Origin: Ligaoa zhengdingensis
GTDB lineage: Bacteria; Bacillota; Clostridia; Oscillospirales; Ruminococcaceae
NCBI RefSeq assembly: GCF_014384885.1
Contig: NZ_JACRST010000009.1
Location: forward strand, 36,119-100,118
DNA length: 64,000 bases
Reading direction: 5' to 3'
The notes below the pieces were generated by a model. The model worked only from the letters and a program-made list of their open reading frames with translations, made no database searches and had not been told where the DNA came from. Shown here piece after piece: positions 25,420 through 34,626 of this stretch. The translations under genes were made by a program, and so were the position numbers. The stretch's first letter is position 1. Each line of letters begins with the position of its first letter.

Positions 25420-26526
25420 TCAATCTGTTGTTATTTTTTTGATTTCATCGCCGGAAAGCTCCACAATCTGGAATTGCTCCGGCTCCAACAGCTCCACCTG
25501 GCCGCGCAGGGAGGGGGAGACATAAATCTTGTGATCCCGGTCCACTGCAATCACGCGGAACTGTGGCTGCTCTCCCTGCGCGAGCAGCGTCTCCTCCTGT
25601 GCAATCGCTTCCAGAACCGCATCGCGTCCGAGCACAAAAAAAGTGGTCGAGAGAAAATCGGCCAGCGCGCCGTCCGGGGAGATCGCCACAGCCGCCAACA
25701 GGTCGGTTTCCGCCGGTTGGCCGGTCTGGGTGGACAGGATGTGGTGATAAGACACCCCTTCATACTCGAAAAAACGCTCGTAAGCGCCCGAGGTCGCAAT
25801 CACTTCTTCGGTGATGTTCAGCCTCATCATCGGGTCGGCGGAGTCCCCGAGCGGGTTGCGGATGCCGACGTGGTAGGTCTGTTCGCCTTTGGGGGCACGG
25901 TAGGTGTAGACATTGCCGCCGATCGATACCAGCGCCGTGGATACGCCGGATTCGCGATAGATCTGGCGCACGATGTCGCAGGCATACCCCTTGGCGATGC
26001 CGCCGAGGTCGATGGCCATGCCGGCCTCCTCCAGCATTACGCTGCGGGCCGCGTCGTCAAAGCGCACCCTGCGGTAATCCACCAGCGCCAGCCGTTGGGC
26101 GACGGCGTCGTTTTCCGGCGGCCGCCCCTCCGCCTTGGCCTCGTGCCACAGGGTTGTCACCGGAGCGATGGTGAAGTCAAACGCGCCGTAGGACTGCTCC
26201 GAGAGGTCGCGTGCGCGCTTCAACAGATCGTAGACCATCTGCTCCACAACGACCGGCTCCCGGCCGGCGGCCGCATTGATCCGGCTGATCTGCGATTCCG
26301 CGTTGTAAAGCGAGAGCGCCTCGTCAAAATCGCGGAGCGCCTGATAGGCTTTTTCTCCGGTTTTTTCTGCGTTCGGTCCCGTGATCCGCTGTTCCACAAA
26401 GGTATCCATCAAAAAATCGACGCGTTCCGCGTGGGTTTCCCGCCGCGAAAGCGTGAGGCCCACAAACAGGCACACCGCTGCGATTAGAATCAAAACTAGG
26501 ACGAGGTTGCGCCGGCGCTGTTCCAT
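25420..26526 (-). CDS. apbE: FAD:protein FMN transferase
   Basis: The protein has 368 residues from the ATG at 26526 (AAGGAAG upstream). One N-terminal membrane or signal segment (about 8-26) places it outside the membrane. The ApbE motifs are present: DTFVEQRI, YNAESQISRIN, IDLGGIAKGYACD, and SIGGN. It takes FMN from FAD and attaches it to Thr/Ser in flavinylation motifs. The likely clients are RnfD, RnfG and the FMN-binding lipoprotein divergently encoded at 26793. Confidence 0.93.
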   Translation of the reverse strand: MEQRRRNLVLVLILIAAVCLFVGLTLSRRETHAERVDFLMDTFVEQRITGPNAEKTGEKAYQALRDFDEALSLYNAESQISRINAAAGREPVVVEQMVYDLLKRARDLSEQSYGAFDFTIAPVTTLWHEAKAEGRPPENDAVAQRLALVDYRRVRFDDAARSVMLEEAGMAIDLGGIAKGYACDIVRQIYRESGVSTALVSIGGNVYTYRAPKGEQTYHVGIRNPLGDSADPMMRLNITEEVIATSGAYERFFEYEGVSYHHILSTQTGQPAETDLLAAVAISPDGALADFLSTTFFVLGRDAVLEAIAQEETLLAQGEQPQFRVIAVDRDHKIYVSPSLRGQVELLEPEQFQIVELSGDEIKKITTD

Positions 26527-26629
26527 GAAGACACTTCCTTTTTGCTGTTTGGTTTTACCTTTGCCTTTTTTGCGGCCACAATGCATAGACCAGGGGCGGA
26601 CGCATACAATAATTTTCGAACGCAGGTAA

Positions 26630-26658
26630 TTGACAAAATGGAGACAAAGGATTATAAT
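26630..26658 (+). promoter_or_regulatory. Consensus sigma-A promoter upstream of the FMN-binding lipoprotein
   Basis: A perfect TTGACA (26630-26635), 17-base spacer and TATAAT (26653-26658). It gives a 5' leader of about 130 bases before the gene. Confidence 0.85.
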
Positions 26659-26725
26659 AAAAGAAAAGAAAACTGGATTAATTTGGTATAGTATTACATC
26701 TTGGTGAAACGCCAGATTTTTGCGG

Positions 26726-26754
26726 TTGACTTTTGTGCAGAGTTATTATAAAAT
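26726..26754 (+). promoter_or_regulatory. Second promoter for the FMN-binding lipoprotein
   Basis: TTGACT (26726-26731) and TAAAAT (26749-26754), 17-base spacer, 39 bases before the start codon, in tandem with the promoter at 26630. Confidence 0.65.
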
Positions 26755-26792
26755 AGAAAAGCTTTTTGATCAATAGTTTGGAGGTAACATGT

Positions 26793-27227
26793 ATGAAAAA
26801 GATTTTGGCAGCAGTTTTGGCTATGGTATTTGCTTTGGCGCTTCTGACCGCCTGCGGTTCTTCGATGAAGGACGGCACCTATCGTGCGGAGTATAGCAGC
26901 TTTGACGATCACGGCTGGAAAGATTTTGTCGAGGTGACGGTTTCCAGCGGCAAAATTACGGCGGTGGACTACGATGCGGTGAACGAGGAAGGGACCCGCA
27001 AGTCCGAAGATGCGGCTTACAAAGAGTCGATGGAGCCCGTCTCCGGCACCTATCCCGAGAAGTTTTCTTCCGAGCTGGAGCAGCAGCTGGTGGACAAGCA
27101 AGAGGTAAAGAAGGTGGATACCGTCGCGGGCGCGACCAACTCCTCCGACGCCTTCAAAGTGCTGGCCACCGAGGCCCTGAAGAACGCGAAAAACGGTAAG
27201 ACTGACGCAGCCATCGTGACGCGCTAA
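26793..27227 (+). CDS. FMN-binding lipoprotein
   Basis: The 144-residue protein has a clear lipobox (LLTAC, Cys at about 21), so it is anchored on the outer face of the membrane. Residues about 28-125 form one FMN_bind domain ending in VAGATNSSDAF, a flavinylation motif. It resembles the single-domain relatives of PplA, which pass electrons at the surface. Two strong promoters suggest high expression. It is divergent from apbE, its likely modifier. The exact electron acceptor is unknown. Confidence 0.88.
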   Translation: MKKILAAVLAMVFALALLTACGSSMKDGTYRAEYSSFDDHGWKDFVEVTVSSGKITAVDYDAVNEEGTRKSEDAAYKESMEPVSGTYPEKFSSELEQQLVDKQEVKKVDTVAGATNSSDAFKVLATEALKNAKNGKTDAAIVTR

Positions 27228-27242
27228 ACGATTGATCTGGCC

Positions 27243-27279
27243 AAACGGCGGGAAACGGGAGGTTTCCCGCCGTTTTCTT
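27243..27279 (+). terminator. Terminator after the FMN-binding lipoprotein
   Basis: A perfect 14-base stem (27243-27256 with 27262-27275) ends in TTTT. Confidence 0.9.
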
Positions 27280-27282
27280 ATA

Positions 27283-27310
27283 TTGACAATATTCGGGAAT
27301 CTGATAAACT
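27283..27310 (+). promoter_or_regulatory. Promoter for the DUF1622 gene
   Basis: TTGACA (27283-27288) is a perfect -35; the -10 is TAAACT (27305-27310) at 16 bases. Confidence 0.55.
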
Positions 27311-27357
27311 AGACGGCGTAGACTTTTGCCGTTGTAGGAGAAGGGAAGAAAAGCAAG

Positions 27358-27696
27358 TTGGAACTGTTGCACGAGGTGCTCAACCGGGTCGTGGATGTAT
27401 CTATCCTGCTGTTTGAGCTGGTGGGTGTCGTCGTGGTGATCCTTTCCGGTATCCGCGGCACCGTCAGCTATCTGCGGCGCGACCCCCAGACCAGGCTGAA
27501 CCTTGCCAAGGGGCTCGCGATGGGCCTGGAGTTCAAGCTGGGCAGCGAGATTCTGCGCACCGTGGTGGTGCGGGATTTTTCCGAAATTTTTACGGTGGCG
27601 GGCATCATTGTGCTGCGCGCGGCCCTCACGGTTTTGATCCATTGGGAGATCAAAAATGAGGAGCTGGCGGAGACACAGCATCCGCATCAGGAATGA
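27358..27696 (+). CDS. DUF1622 membrane protein
   Basis: The 112-residue protein starts with TTG after AGGAGAAGGGAAG. It has two or three hydrophobic segments (about 8-32 and 75-95) around the conserved polar block RRDPQTRLNLAKGLAMGLEFKLGSEILRT. DUF1622 proteins are small membrane proteins of unknown role. It has its own promoter, so membership in the flavin cluster is by position only. Confidence 0.85.
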   Translation: MELLHEVLNRVVDVSILLFELVGVVVVILSGIRGTVSYLRRDPQTRLNLAKGLAMGLEFKLGSEILRTVVVRDFSEIFTVAGIIVLRAALTVLIHWEIKNEELAETQHPHQE

Positions 27697-27733
27697 ACGG
27701 GTGCTGGATGCGGCGGCTGGATGTTGAAAACAG

Positions 27734-27775
27734 AGCGCGCAAAGGCGGCGGGAAACCGCGTCTGCGCGCTTTTTA
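27734..27775 (+). terminator. Terminator after DUF1622
   Basis: AGCGCGCA (27734-27741) pairs with TGCGCGCT (27763-27770) around an inner GCGG/CCGC stem, followed by TTTTT. Confidence 0.8.
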
Positions 27776-27836
27776 TTGTGGCTTTTCTACAAAGAAAAAA
27801 TTTATCTTTGTGCGGATTGCTTTTTTTTGCAGAAAA

Positions 27837-27866
27837 TTGCCCTTTCTTGTCCGGTTGTGCTATAGT
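27837..27866 (+). promoter_or_regulatory. Promoter for trkA
   Basis: TTGCCC (27837-27842), 18-base spacer, TATAGT (27861-27866), 34 bases before the start. Confidence 0.55.
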
Positions 27867-27899
27867 AGGGATGTACAAAAATGGGGGGTTCTGTTTCAG

Positions 27900-29261
27900 A
27901 TGCGGATTGTAATTGTGGGCGACGGCAAGGTGGGGCAGGCGCTTGTGGAGCAGTTGTCCAAGGAGGGGCACAGCATCGTCATCATCGACAGCAGCTCGAA
28001 GGTGATCGACAATGCGGTCAACGCTTACGATGTCATGGGAATCAACGGAAACGGCGCGAGCCGCGCGGTGCAGCTGGAGGCTGGCGTCAATAAGGCCGAC
28101 CTGCTGATCGCGGCCACCTCGTCGGATGAGCTCAACCTGCTCAGCTGTATGGTGGCGAAAAAGATCGGCGCACGGCACACCATCGCCCGTGTGCGCGACC
28201 CGGAATATTCCCAGCAGTTACTGTTTTTAAAGGATGAATTGGGACTCAGTATGGTGGTCAACCCCGAGATGGAGGCCGCCAACGAGATTTCCCGGATTTT
28301 GCGGTTTCCATCGGCGCTCAAGATCGATTCGTTCGCGCGCGGGCGGGTAGATCTGGTGGAAATCAAGCTGCCCAACGACAGCCCGTTGGACGGGATGGCG
28401 CTGTCCGCATTGCCAGCGGCTTATCATGTCAAAATCCTGGTGTGCATCGTGCAGCGGGAGGGTGAGGTCGTCATCCCGAACGGGAGCTTTGTGCTGCGCG
28501 CAGGGGACAAAATTTCGCTGACCGGCGCGCCCAATGAGATCACAAGTTTTTTCCGCCAGATCGGCATCTTTAAAAGCAAGGTGCGCTCGGCTATGATCGT
28601 GGGCGGCGGCCGGATCGGCTACTATTTGGCCCGGGACCTGATCGAACGGGGAATGCATGTCAAGATCATCGAGCTGGATGAATCGCGGAGCGTCGTCCTC
28701 AGCGACCTGCTGCCCAAAGCGGAGGTCATCCACGGGGACGGCTCCGATCAGGATGTGCTGGAGGAGGAGGGAATCGGCAGCTGCGACGGGTTCGTTGCCC
28801 TCACCGGCATCGACGAGGAGAACATCATCGTGTCGATGTACGCCGCGTCCCGAGGGATCGGCCGCGTGGTGACCAAGATCAACCGCATGAGCTTGATGCG
28901 AATGCTGGGCAGCTTGGGGATCGAGAGCGTGATCTCCCCCAAATATGTCACGGCCAACCGGATCGTGCGCTATGTCCGCGCAAAGCAGAGTTCGATCGGC
29001 AGCAGCGTGGAAACCCTCTATCAGTTGGTCGATCAGCAGGTGGAAGCGCTGGAATTCCACGTGAAAGACGACAGCTCCGGCGTGGTGGGCATTCCGCTCA
29101 AGGACCTGCCCACGCTGGATAACCTGCTCATCGCCTGCATTGTGCGGGACAACCGCCCGATCATCCCCGGCGGCAACGACACCATCCGGGTGGGGGACAA
29201 TGTCATCATCGTGACCTCCAACCGTTATCTGAGCAACCTGAGCGATATCCGTTCGGTTTGA
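27900..29261 (+). CDS. trkA: Trk potassium uptake regulator TrkA
   Basis: The protein has 453 residues from the ATG at 27900 with GGGGGG upstream. It consists of two RCK_N-RCK_C tandems: MRIVIVGDGKVGQALVEQL and AMIVGGGRIGYYLARDLIERG are the two nucleotide-binding Rossmann starts, near residues 1 and 232. Each is followed by a TrkA_C domain. TrkA is the cytosolic NAD(H)/ATP-sensing gate of TrkH. It lies 43 bases upstream of trkH in one transcription unit. Confidence 0.95.
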   Translation: MRIVIVGDGKVGQALVEQLSKEGHSIVIIDSSSKVIDNAVNAYDVMGINGNGASRAVQLEAGVNKADLLIAATSSDELNLLSCMVAKKIGARHTIARVRDPEYSQQLLFLKDELGLSMVVNPEMEAANEISRILRFPSALKIDSFARGRVDLVEIKLPNDSPLDGMALSALPAAYHVKILVCIVQREGEVVIPNGSFVLRAGDKISLTGAPNEITSFFRQIGIFKSKVRSAMIVGGGRIGYYLARDLIERGMHVKIIELDESRSVVLSDLLPKAEVIHGDGSDQDVLEEEGIGSCDGFVALTGIDEENIIVSMYAASRGIGRVVTKINRMSLMRMLGSLGIESVISPKYVTANRIVRYVRAKQSSIGSSVETLYQLVDQQVEALEFHVKDDSSGVVGIPLKDLPTLDNLLIACIVRDNRPIIPGGNDTIRVGDNVIIVTSNRYLSNLSDIRSV

Positions 29262-29304
29262 TGCGGATTGTCCGCAAGAAAATGGCAACAGGTGGGTATT
29301 TCTT

Positions 29305-30750
29305 GTGAATTATCGAATGATCTTTTCCATCTTGGGCAGGATTATGCACGTCGTTGCGGCGCTGCTGCTTTTGCCCCTGGCCGTGGCGCTGCTTTACCGG
29401 GAGGATACCATCCTGGCATTTTTGTTGCCGATCGGCGTTTTGATGTTGTTGGGAACATTGCTTTCCCGTTTGGAGCCCCGGCACAACCGGACCTATTATG
29501 CGCGCGACGGCTTTATCACTGTGGCGCTCGCCTGGATTTTGATTTCGCTGTTTGGGGCGCTGCCTTTCTGGCTGAGTGGGGAAATCCCGTCGTTCGTCGA
29601 TAGCTTTTTTGAGACGGTATCCGGTTTTACAACGACCGGTGCGAGCATCCTGACGGACGTCGAGGCCCTCTCCCACGGGATGTTGTTTTGGCGCAGCTTC
29701 ACCCATTGGGTGGGCGGCATGGGGGTGCTGGTTTTTGTGCTCGCGGTGATGCCCAAATCGGAGGGCAACAGCATGCACCTGATGCGCGCCGAGGTTCCCG
29801 GCCCCACGGTGGGCAAGCTGGTTTCGCAAATTCGGCTGACCGCGCGCATCCTCTATGGCATCTACATCGCCATGACCGCGCTGGAGGTCCTGCTGCTCTG
29901 TCTGGGCGGCATGCCGGTGTTCGACAGCCTGGTCAATGCGTTCGGTACGGCGGGCACCGGCGGCTTTGCCATCAAAAATGCGAGCATCGGCTTTTATAAC
30001 AGCGCCTATGTCGATGGGGTCATCACTGTGTTTATGATCCTGTTTGGCATCAACTTCAACGTGTTTTATTTTCTCATCGCGGGCAGCTTTCTGCGGGCGC
30101 TGCGCAGCGAGGAGCTGCACTGGTACCTCGGCATCATCGCCGTCTCCATCGCAGCCATCACCCTCAACATCGGGCACCTGTACGACAACCTGCTGCAGGC
30201 GTTCCGGTATGCCTCCTTTCAGGTGGCGTCGATCATCACCACCACCGGATTCGCCACCGCGGACTACACCGCCTGGCCTGAGTTTTCTCAGGGAATTCTG
30301 TTGCTGTTGATGTTTTTTGGCGCCTGCGCGGGTTCCACCGGCGGCGGGCTCAAGACCGCGCGCCTGGTTATCATGGTCAAATCGGGCCTGGCACAGATTC
30401 GCCATCTGTTCCAGCCGCGCTCGGTGGTCGCGGTTAAATTCGAGGGCAAGCGGGTGGAGGAAAGCTCGCTCAACTCCATCCATACCTTTTTCATCGTCTA
30501 TATGATGCTCTTTTCGGGATCGGTGCTGCTGTTATCGCTCGATCATTTCGACTTCGCCACCACCTTTTCGGCGGTGGCGGCCTGCATCAACAACATCGGG
30601 CCAGGTATCGGCCTGGTGGGCCCCACCGGCAACTACTCAATCTTTTCGGATGCGGGAAAGCTGCTGCTCAGCTTCAATATGCTGGCCGGCCGTCTGGAAA
30701 TTTTCCCGATCCTCATGCTGTTTTTGCCCCCGGTTTGGAAAAGAAAATAA
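29305..30750 (+). CDS. trkH: Trk potassium uptake channel TrkH
   Basis: The 481-residue membrane protein starts with GTG. It has four M1-P-M2 repeats with pore loops, seen as VSGFTTTGASI, NAFGTAGTGGFAI, ITTTGFATADYT and INNIGPGIG. The gating loop FFGACAGSTGGGLKTAR lies near residue 345. It imports K+ under control of the upstream TrkA. Length and topology are normal. Confidence 0.96.
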   Translation: MNYRMIFSILGRIMHVVAALLLLPLAVALLYREDTILAFLLPIGVLMLLGTLLSRLEPRHNRTYYARDGFITVALAWILISLFGALPFWLSGEIPSFVDSFFETVSGFTTTGASILTDVEALSHGMLFWRSFTHWVGGMGVLVFVLAVMPKSEGNSMHLMRAEVPGPTVGKLVSQIRLTARILYGIYIAMTALEVLLLCLGGMPVFDSLVNAFGTAGTGGFAIKNASIGFYNSAYVDGVITVFMILFGINFNVFYFLIAGSFLRALRSEELHWYLGIIAVSIAAITLNIGHLYDNLLQAFRYASFQVASIITTTGFATADYTAWPEFSQGILLLLMFFGACAGSTGGGLKTARLVIMVKSGLAQIRHLFQPRSVVAVKFEGKRVEESSLNSIHTFFIVYMMLFSGSVLLLSLDHFDFATTFSAVAACINNIGPGIGLVGPTGNYSIFSDAGKLLLSFNMLAGRLEIFPILMLFLPPVWKRK

Positions 30751-30764
30751 AGAAATACAGTGCA

Positions 30765-30800
30765 AAAAATCCCTCCGCCCGATTCGGGTGGAGGGATTTT
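30765..30800. terminator. Bidirectional terminator between trkH and spoIIE
   Basis: A 15-base stem (30766-30780 with 30786-30800) and a 5-base loop with flanking A and T runs, between convergent genes. Confidence 0.9.
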
Positions 30801-30802
30801 GA

Positions 30803-33133
30803 TTATGATACGCCGCGTCCCAGCTTGAGCACTGAGACGGTGATGTCGTCGTCGTGGCTGTCGGTGCGGCGCAGCTTGGCGGTCTCGGCGATCTCCTGCG
30901 CCATCTCCTGTGCAGAACGGTCGCGCGAGAGCTTGATCTGGGGATAGAGCCACTCTACGCCGGTGAGGATCACCCCGTCGGAGATCATCACAATCACATC
31001 CCCTTCGCGCAGAGTCATGGTGGACTTTTCAAACTCCACCCCGCGCAGGATGCCGGCTGGCATCGACATCGACTCCACCTTGCCCACCGTGCCGGACCGC
31101 AGCACAAAGGAGGGAGCTGCACCGGCCTTGAGAAACTCGGTCTTGCCGGTGTAGAGATCGACACAGGCGATGTCCACCGTTGAGAGCGACTCCTCGTTGG
31201 ATTTGACCAGGAGCGCGGAGTTGACCATCTTGAGGGCGGCGTCGTACTCGAAGCCCGCGCCGATCAGCTTGGTGAACAGGCTCACGGTCATGGCCGCATC
31301 GATCGCCGCCTTGCCGCCGCTGCCCATGCCGTCGCTCAGGATCATGTGGGCGCGGCCGCGGTTATCCAGCAGGAAATCGCCGCAGTCGCCGCACAGCTTG
31401 CTGTCGCCGTAAGGAATCTGTACCCGGCCGTATTCAGCGCTTAAAGCAGCTTTCTCAGCGAACAGCAGGTTCGCGCTGCCCTCGGCCTGGCGCACCACCG
31501 GCAGGTCGAAGGTGGTTTCGCACAAATCGGAGAGCTCTGCGGTGATTTCGGCCACCGGCAGCCGCGCCAGCTTGAAGGCGGGCAGGTCCACCTCCACATA
31601 TAGCCGCCCGAACCGGTCCTCATAGCTGGAGGCCGAGGTCAATTCAGTGTTGTTGCGCTGAAACAGATCGACGATGCAGCGGTTTTTGCGGTTGTCCACC
31701 TCGTATATCTGCGACAGGTCGTCGGCCAGGGTGTCGAGCAGCATCGCCATGCCCTCGAACTGGTCGGTGACCACCCCACGAATCTGGGATACCCGTCGGC
31801 GGCTGCCCTGGCGCTGGGTGAAGACGCTGTATTCCGCGTTGACAGCGATTGCCAGTTCGGGCTTGCGGACGCAAACCTCACCCAACCGGCCGCCGATATC
31901 CTGTTCAAAAATTTTGCCCTTGCGCTTGAGGGCGGCGCCTAGGTGATTGAGGCTATCCATGCTCTCAGAAAAATTGCTCCCCCAGCAGTCTCCGCGCTGC
32001 TTGCATTTGCGGCAGGCGGTGTCCACACTCTTGCTGTACACGCTGCTGATGTCCACATTCTGCATCTCCATCAGCTTGCCCGAGACCTGCTGGGTGGTGG
32101 TCGAAATATCAGAAAGCGCGTGGGAGGCGAAGTGCAGCTTACCCAGCATGATGTTTTTTGCGGTCTGGGTCACCGCCTCCACCTTGCCGCGCCGCGCCAG
32201 CATCAGCTTGTCGGTCCAGGAGCCGGGGATCAGCACAAAGATGACGCTGGCCGCAAACACCTCGTACATCGAGCTGAGCACTTCTGTGCGGCCGCCCATC
32301 ACCAGCGACACGATGCCGTTGACGATGACGAACACCACCGCACAGCCAAAGCCGCCGAAGGTGGAGAACATGCCCGCCACCAGTCCGCCGAAGCCGTAGG
32401 ACGCGGCCAGATAGGTGAGTTCACCGCCCAACAGGCCCATCGCCGCGCCAGCGGTCACACCCGCCACCGCGCCTGCGGATTCCTGCCCGTATTTGGCGCA
32501 CAGCAGGATGACCACCACCGATGCCACGCGCCCCATCGAGAGGCCTGCGACTGTGAAGGAGCCCAGCGCCATCATCGCCACCGCAAAGGTGATGATGAGG
32601 CAGGAGAGATCTGACTTGGAGATGGCGACGAGGTTTTCCCGGCGGTCTGCCACCGACAGGGTGCGCATGATGAAGAAGGTGACGCCGCCCGCCAGTGCGC
32701 CCTCAGACAGGGAGAGCACCGCATCGTACAGGGTCAGCCCGCCGATCGAAAGTACGGCGAAGTCGGAGGCGAGCACGGCCAGCAGTGTGATAACCGGCAC
32801 GGCGATGCCGCGGTGCTTGATCAGCTTGGTGTCGGTGATGACCCAGTTGGCCGCCAGTGTCAGCACCACAGCGATGATGTATTTGACATTGGAGGTGGGG
32901 TTATACGAAAAGGTATATCCCAGAATTGCGCCCGCAGCCGCGGCCAACCCGTGTTCGCGTTTGACCGATGCCGCAAAGCTGACCCCAAAGGGGGCCATGG
33001 TGTTGAAGAGAAAGGCGTTTGCCATCAAAAAGGCCACGGCTGCGCAGACGCCGCTTTCAATCCAACCCATTTTGCTCAGAAACAGTTGTTTGATCCGTCC
33101 GCCGAAGCTTGTCCTTTCCAGTGCTGTTTTCAT
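30803..33133 (-). CDS. spoIIE: Stage II sporulation protein E, membrane PP2C phosphatase
   Basis: The protein has 776 residues. The first 300 or so hold about ten membrane helices, the next 260 a central regulatory region with a CRKCKQRGDCW cysteine cluster, and residues about 560-776 a PP2C-like domain with ILSDGMGSGGKAA, DIACVDLYTG and HDDDITVSVLKL metal-binding motifs. SpoIIE dephosphorylates SpoIIAA in the forespore and so activates sigma-F; it also acts at the polar septum. The three-part build matches B. subtilis SpoIIE, though it is slightly shorter. It marks the organism as a spore former. Confidence 0.95.
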   Translation of the reverse strand: MKTALERTSFGGRIKQLFLSKMGWIESGVCAAVAFLMANAFLFNTMAPFGVSFAASVKREHGLAAAAGAILGYTFSYNPTSNVKYIIAVVLTLAANWVITDTKLIKHRGIAVPVITLLAVLASDFAVLSIGGLTLYDAVLSLSEGALAGGVTFFIMRTLSVADRRENLVAISKSDLSCLIITFAVAMMALGSFTVAGLSMGRVASVVVILLCAKYGQESAGAVAGVTAGAAMGLLGGELTYLAASYGFGGLVAGMFSTFGGFGCAVVFVIVNGIVSLVMGGRTEVLSSMYEVFAASVIFVLIPGSWTDKLMLARRGKVEAVTQTAKNIMLGKLHFASHALSDISTTTQQVSGKLMEMQNVDISSVYSKSVDTACRKCKQRGDCWGSNFSESMDSLNHLGAALKRKGKIFEQDIGGRLGEVCVRKPELAIAVNAEYSVFTQRQGSRRRVSQIRGVVTDQFEGMAMLLDTLADDLSQIYEVDNRKNRCIVDLFQRNNTELTSASSYEDRFGRLYVEVDLPAFKLARLPVAEITAELSDLCETTFDLPVVRQAEGSANLLFAEKAALSAEYGRVQIPYGDSKLCGDCGDFLLDNRGRAHMILSDGMGSGGKAAIDAAMTVSLFTKLIGAGFEYDAALKMVNSALLVKSNEESLSTVDIACVDLYTGKTEFLKAGAAPSFVLRSGTVGKVESMSMPAGILRGVEFEKSTMTLREGDVIVMISDGVILTGVEWLYPQIKLSRDRSAQEMAQEIAETAKLRRTDSHDDDITVSVLKLGRGVS

Positions 33134-33212
33134 CTGATCCGCTCCATTTCGGCGGCGAACGGCAGATATCGGCCGCCCGCCGCAGCATAATCCTGTTTTT
33201 CATTTCCATTTT

Positions 33213-33241
33213 ATTACAATTTGCAGACGAGATTCTGTCAG
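33213..33241 (-). promoter_or_regulatory. Possible promoter for spoIIE
   Basis: On the minus strand CTGACA (33236-33241), 17-base spacer, TGTAAT (33213-33218). In B. subtilis spoIIE is Spo0A-dependent; no clear TTTGTCGAA-like box was seen here. Confidence 0.5.
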
Positions 33242-33364
33242 AATCCCACAGCAAAAGGTGACGAAAAAGAGCGGGGATGCGCGTGGAAGCGAAGAGAGGC
33301 GGGCTTGCCCCCGTTTTGGCTATAAAAATTGCACCCGAACGGTTTAGGGCTGGGGGAAAAGACG

Positions 33365-33421
33365 ATGCGTCAAAAGAATATCATTTTGGCGTATGCGGTT
33401 ACGGTTCGCAACCTCAAGTAA
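33365..33421 (+). CDS. Possible 18-residue peptide (very uncertain)
   Basis: ATG is followed by 17 further codons (MRQKNIILAYAVTVRNLK) and a stop, 23 bases before a strong terminator. A purine-rich stretch (GGGGGAAAAG) precedes it. The alternative is a non-coding transcript or nothing at all; length alone gives no support. Confidence 0.2.
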   Translation: MRQKNIILAYAVTVRNLK

Positions 33422-33444
33422 GGTAAAAAATTAAGGATAAAAAT

Positions 33445-33486
33445 GAGCCCAGCGCATTTACAATAGAATGGCGCTGGGCTCGTTTT
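33445..33486 (+). terminator. Orphan terminator in the spoIIE-araC gap
   Basis: GAGCCCAGCGC (33445-33455) pairs with GCGCTGGGCTC (33471-33481), then GTTTTG. No annotated gene on the plus strand ends here, so it implies a short transcript starting between about 33250 and 33440. Confidence 0.75.
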
Positions 33487-33780
33487 GTATGGCTATACTG
33501 CTTTAGAAAGGCAATATTTTAAAGTCGGTCTATACATGGTTTTATAAAGTTTTTCGGGAAATTAATTACAACATGGAAATATGCGTCGTATCTACAAAAA
33601 ATGATTCCAAAAACAAGAAGAGATTTTGGGGGTATTGGCCGTTATTTTCACTGAATACATACAAAATAAAGTGTACTTTATTGACAACAGAAAAGATGAA
33701 CAAAAAATGAAAGAGCAATTTTTCAAAATAAAAGGGCAAGTTTGAAGAATGGAAAAAGTAGAAACCTTGTTATAATAAAT
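33487..33780. other. AT-rich gap without a gene
   Basis: This stretch is far richer in A/T than its surroundings. It holds TTGACA near 33681 and a TATAAT near 33771 but no coding frame or clear RNA fold. It separates the orphan terminator from the 3' end of the AraC gene. I see nothing else in it. Confidence 0.5.
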
Positions 33781-34626
33781 TTAAATACCTAATGCTTTGC
33801 TGCGGTAAGAAAGCGGTGTAAAGCCGGTGACACGCTTGAACGCCGTACAAAAATTGCATTCACTGGAGAATCCGCAGAGGAAAGTGATCTCTTTGACGGG
33901 CAGGGATGTGGTTTTTAAGTAGAATTTGGCCATGTTGACACGCGAGGTCAGCAGATATTCGTGCGGCGTATAGCCGGTTTCCCGTTTGAACAGGCGGGTG
34001 AAATAAAAGGGGCTCAGCGAAGCGCGTTTTGCCAGCTGCTCTAGGGTGATCGGTTGGCTGATATTCTCCGTGATGTAGGCGAGAACCTCCTCGATGATGT
34101 TGGGCTGGTTATCCGGGCTGTTTTTGTGAACTGTGAGGAAATCGGTGAGGATGCTGACGATGTATTTGTTGATGACCGGTTCACTCACCCTGTGCAGCCT
34201 GTGGTACATATCGTAGATTTTAAACAGGTTCCGCGGAATGGAGGAAGGGGACGAAGAAGAGACGATTTGGTTGCCGTTTTGAACGATCGCCTGATAGTAG
34301 TCCTTTGCCAACAGGCCATCGAAGTGCAGCCACAGGATTTCCCAGCCGACGTCGGTGCCATAACGGTGGGGATGGTAACAATCCAGCAGCACGGCTCCTC
34401 CCTCTTCAAGAGGTGTTTTGCGGTCGTTCAAATAGACGCAACCGCTCCCCTTTTTGACATATATGATGAGATAGCTGTCGTAGTTGGCGCGGTTGACAAA
34501 ATAATCCTCGTTACAAAAGTAATGCCCCAAGCACAGCGGATAGAAGTACAATTTCTGTGCGTTCTCGCTGATGGTGTGCAGATAGGTGTCCGATGGAATC
34601 AGCACCCCATTTTCGTACAATTTCAT
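33781..34626 (-). CDS. AraC-family regulator of the GH2 locus
   Basis: The protein has 281 residues. Residues about 1-150 are a cupin-like sensor (YDSYLIIYVKKGSGCVYLNDRKTPLEEGGAVLLDCYHPH) and residues about 180-281 hold two HTH units (ITLEQLAKRASLSPFYFTRLFKRETGYTPHEYL and VKEITFLCGFSSECNFCTAFKR). It is divergent from the giant GH2 gene, 168 bases away. AraC proteins of this shape usually activate neighbouring glycoside hydrolase genes on binding a sugar; that link is inference. Confidence 0.9.
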   Translation of the reverse strand: MKLYENGVLIPSDTYLHTISENAQKLYFYPLCLGHYFCNEDYFVNRANYDSYLIIYVKKGSGCVYLNDRKTPLEEGGAVLLDCYHPHRYGTDVGWEILWLHFDGLLAKDYYQAIVQNGNQIVSSSSPSSIPRNLFKIYDMYHRLHRVSEPVINKYIVSILTDFLTVHKNSPDNQPNIIEEVLAYITENISQPITLEQLAKRASLSPFYFTRLFKRETGYTPHEYLLTSRVNMAKFYLKTTSLPVKEITFLCGFSSECNFCTAFKRVTGFTPLSYRSKALGI

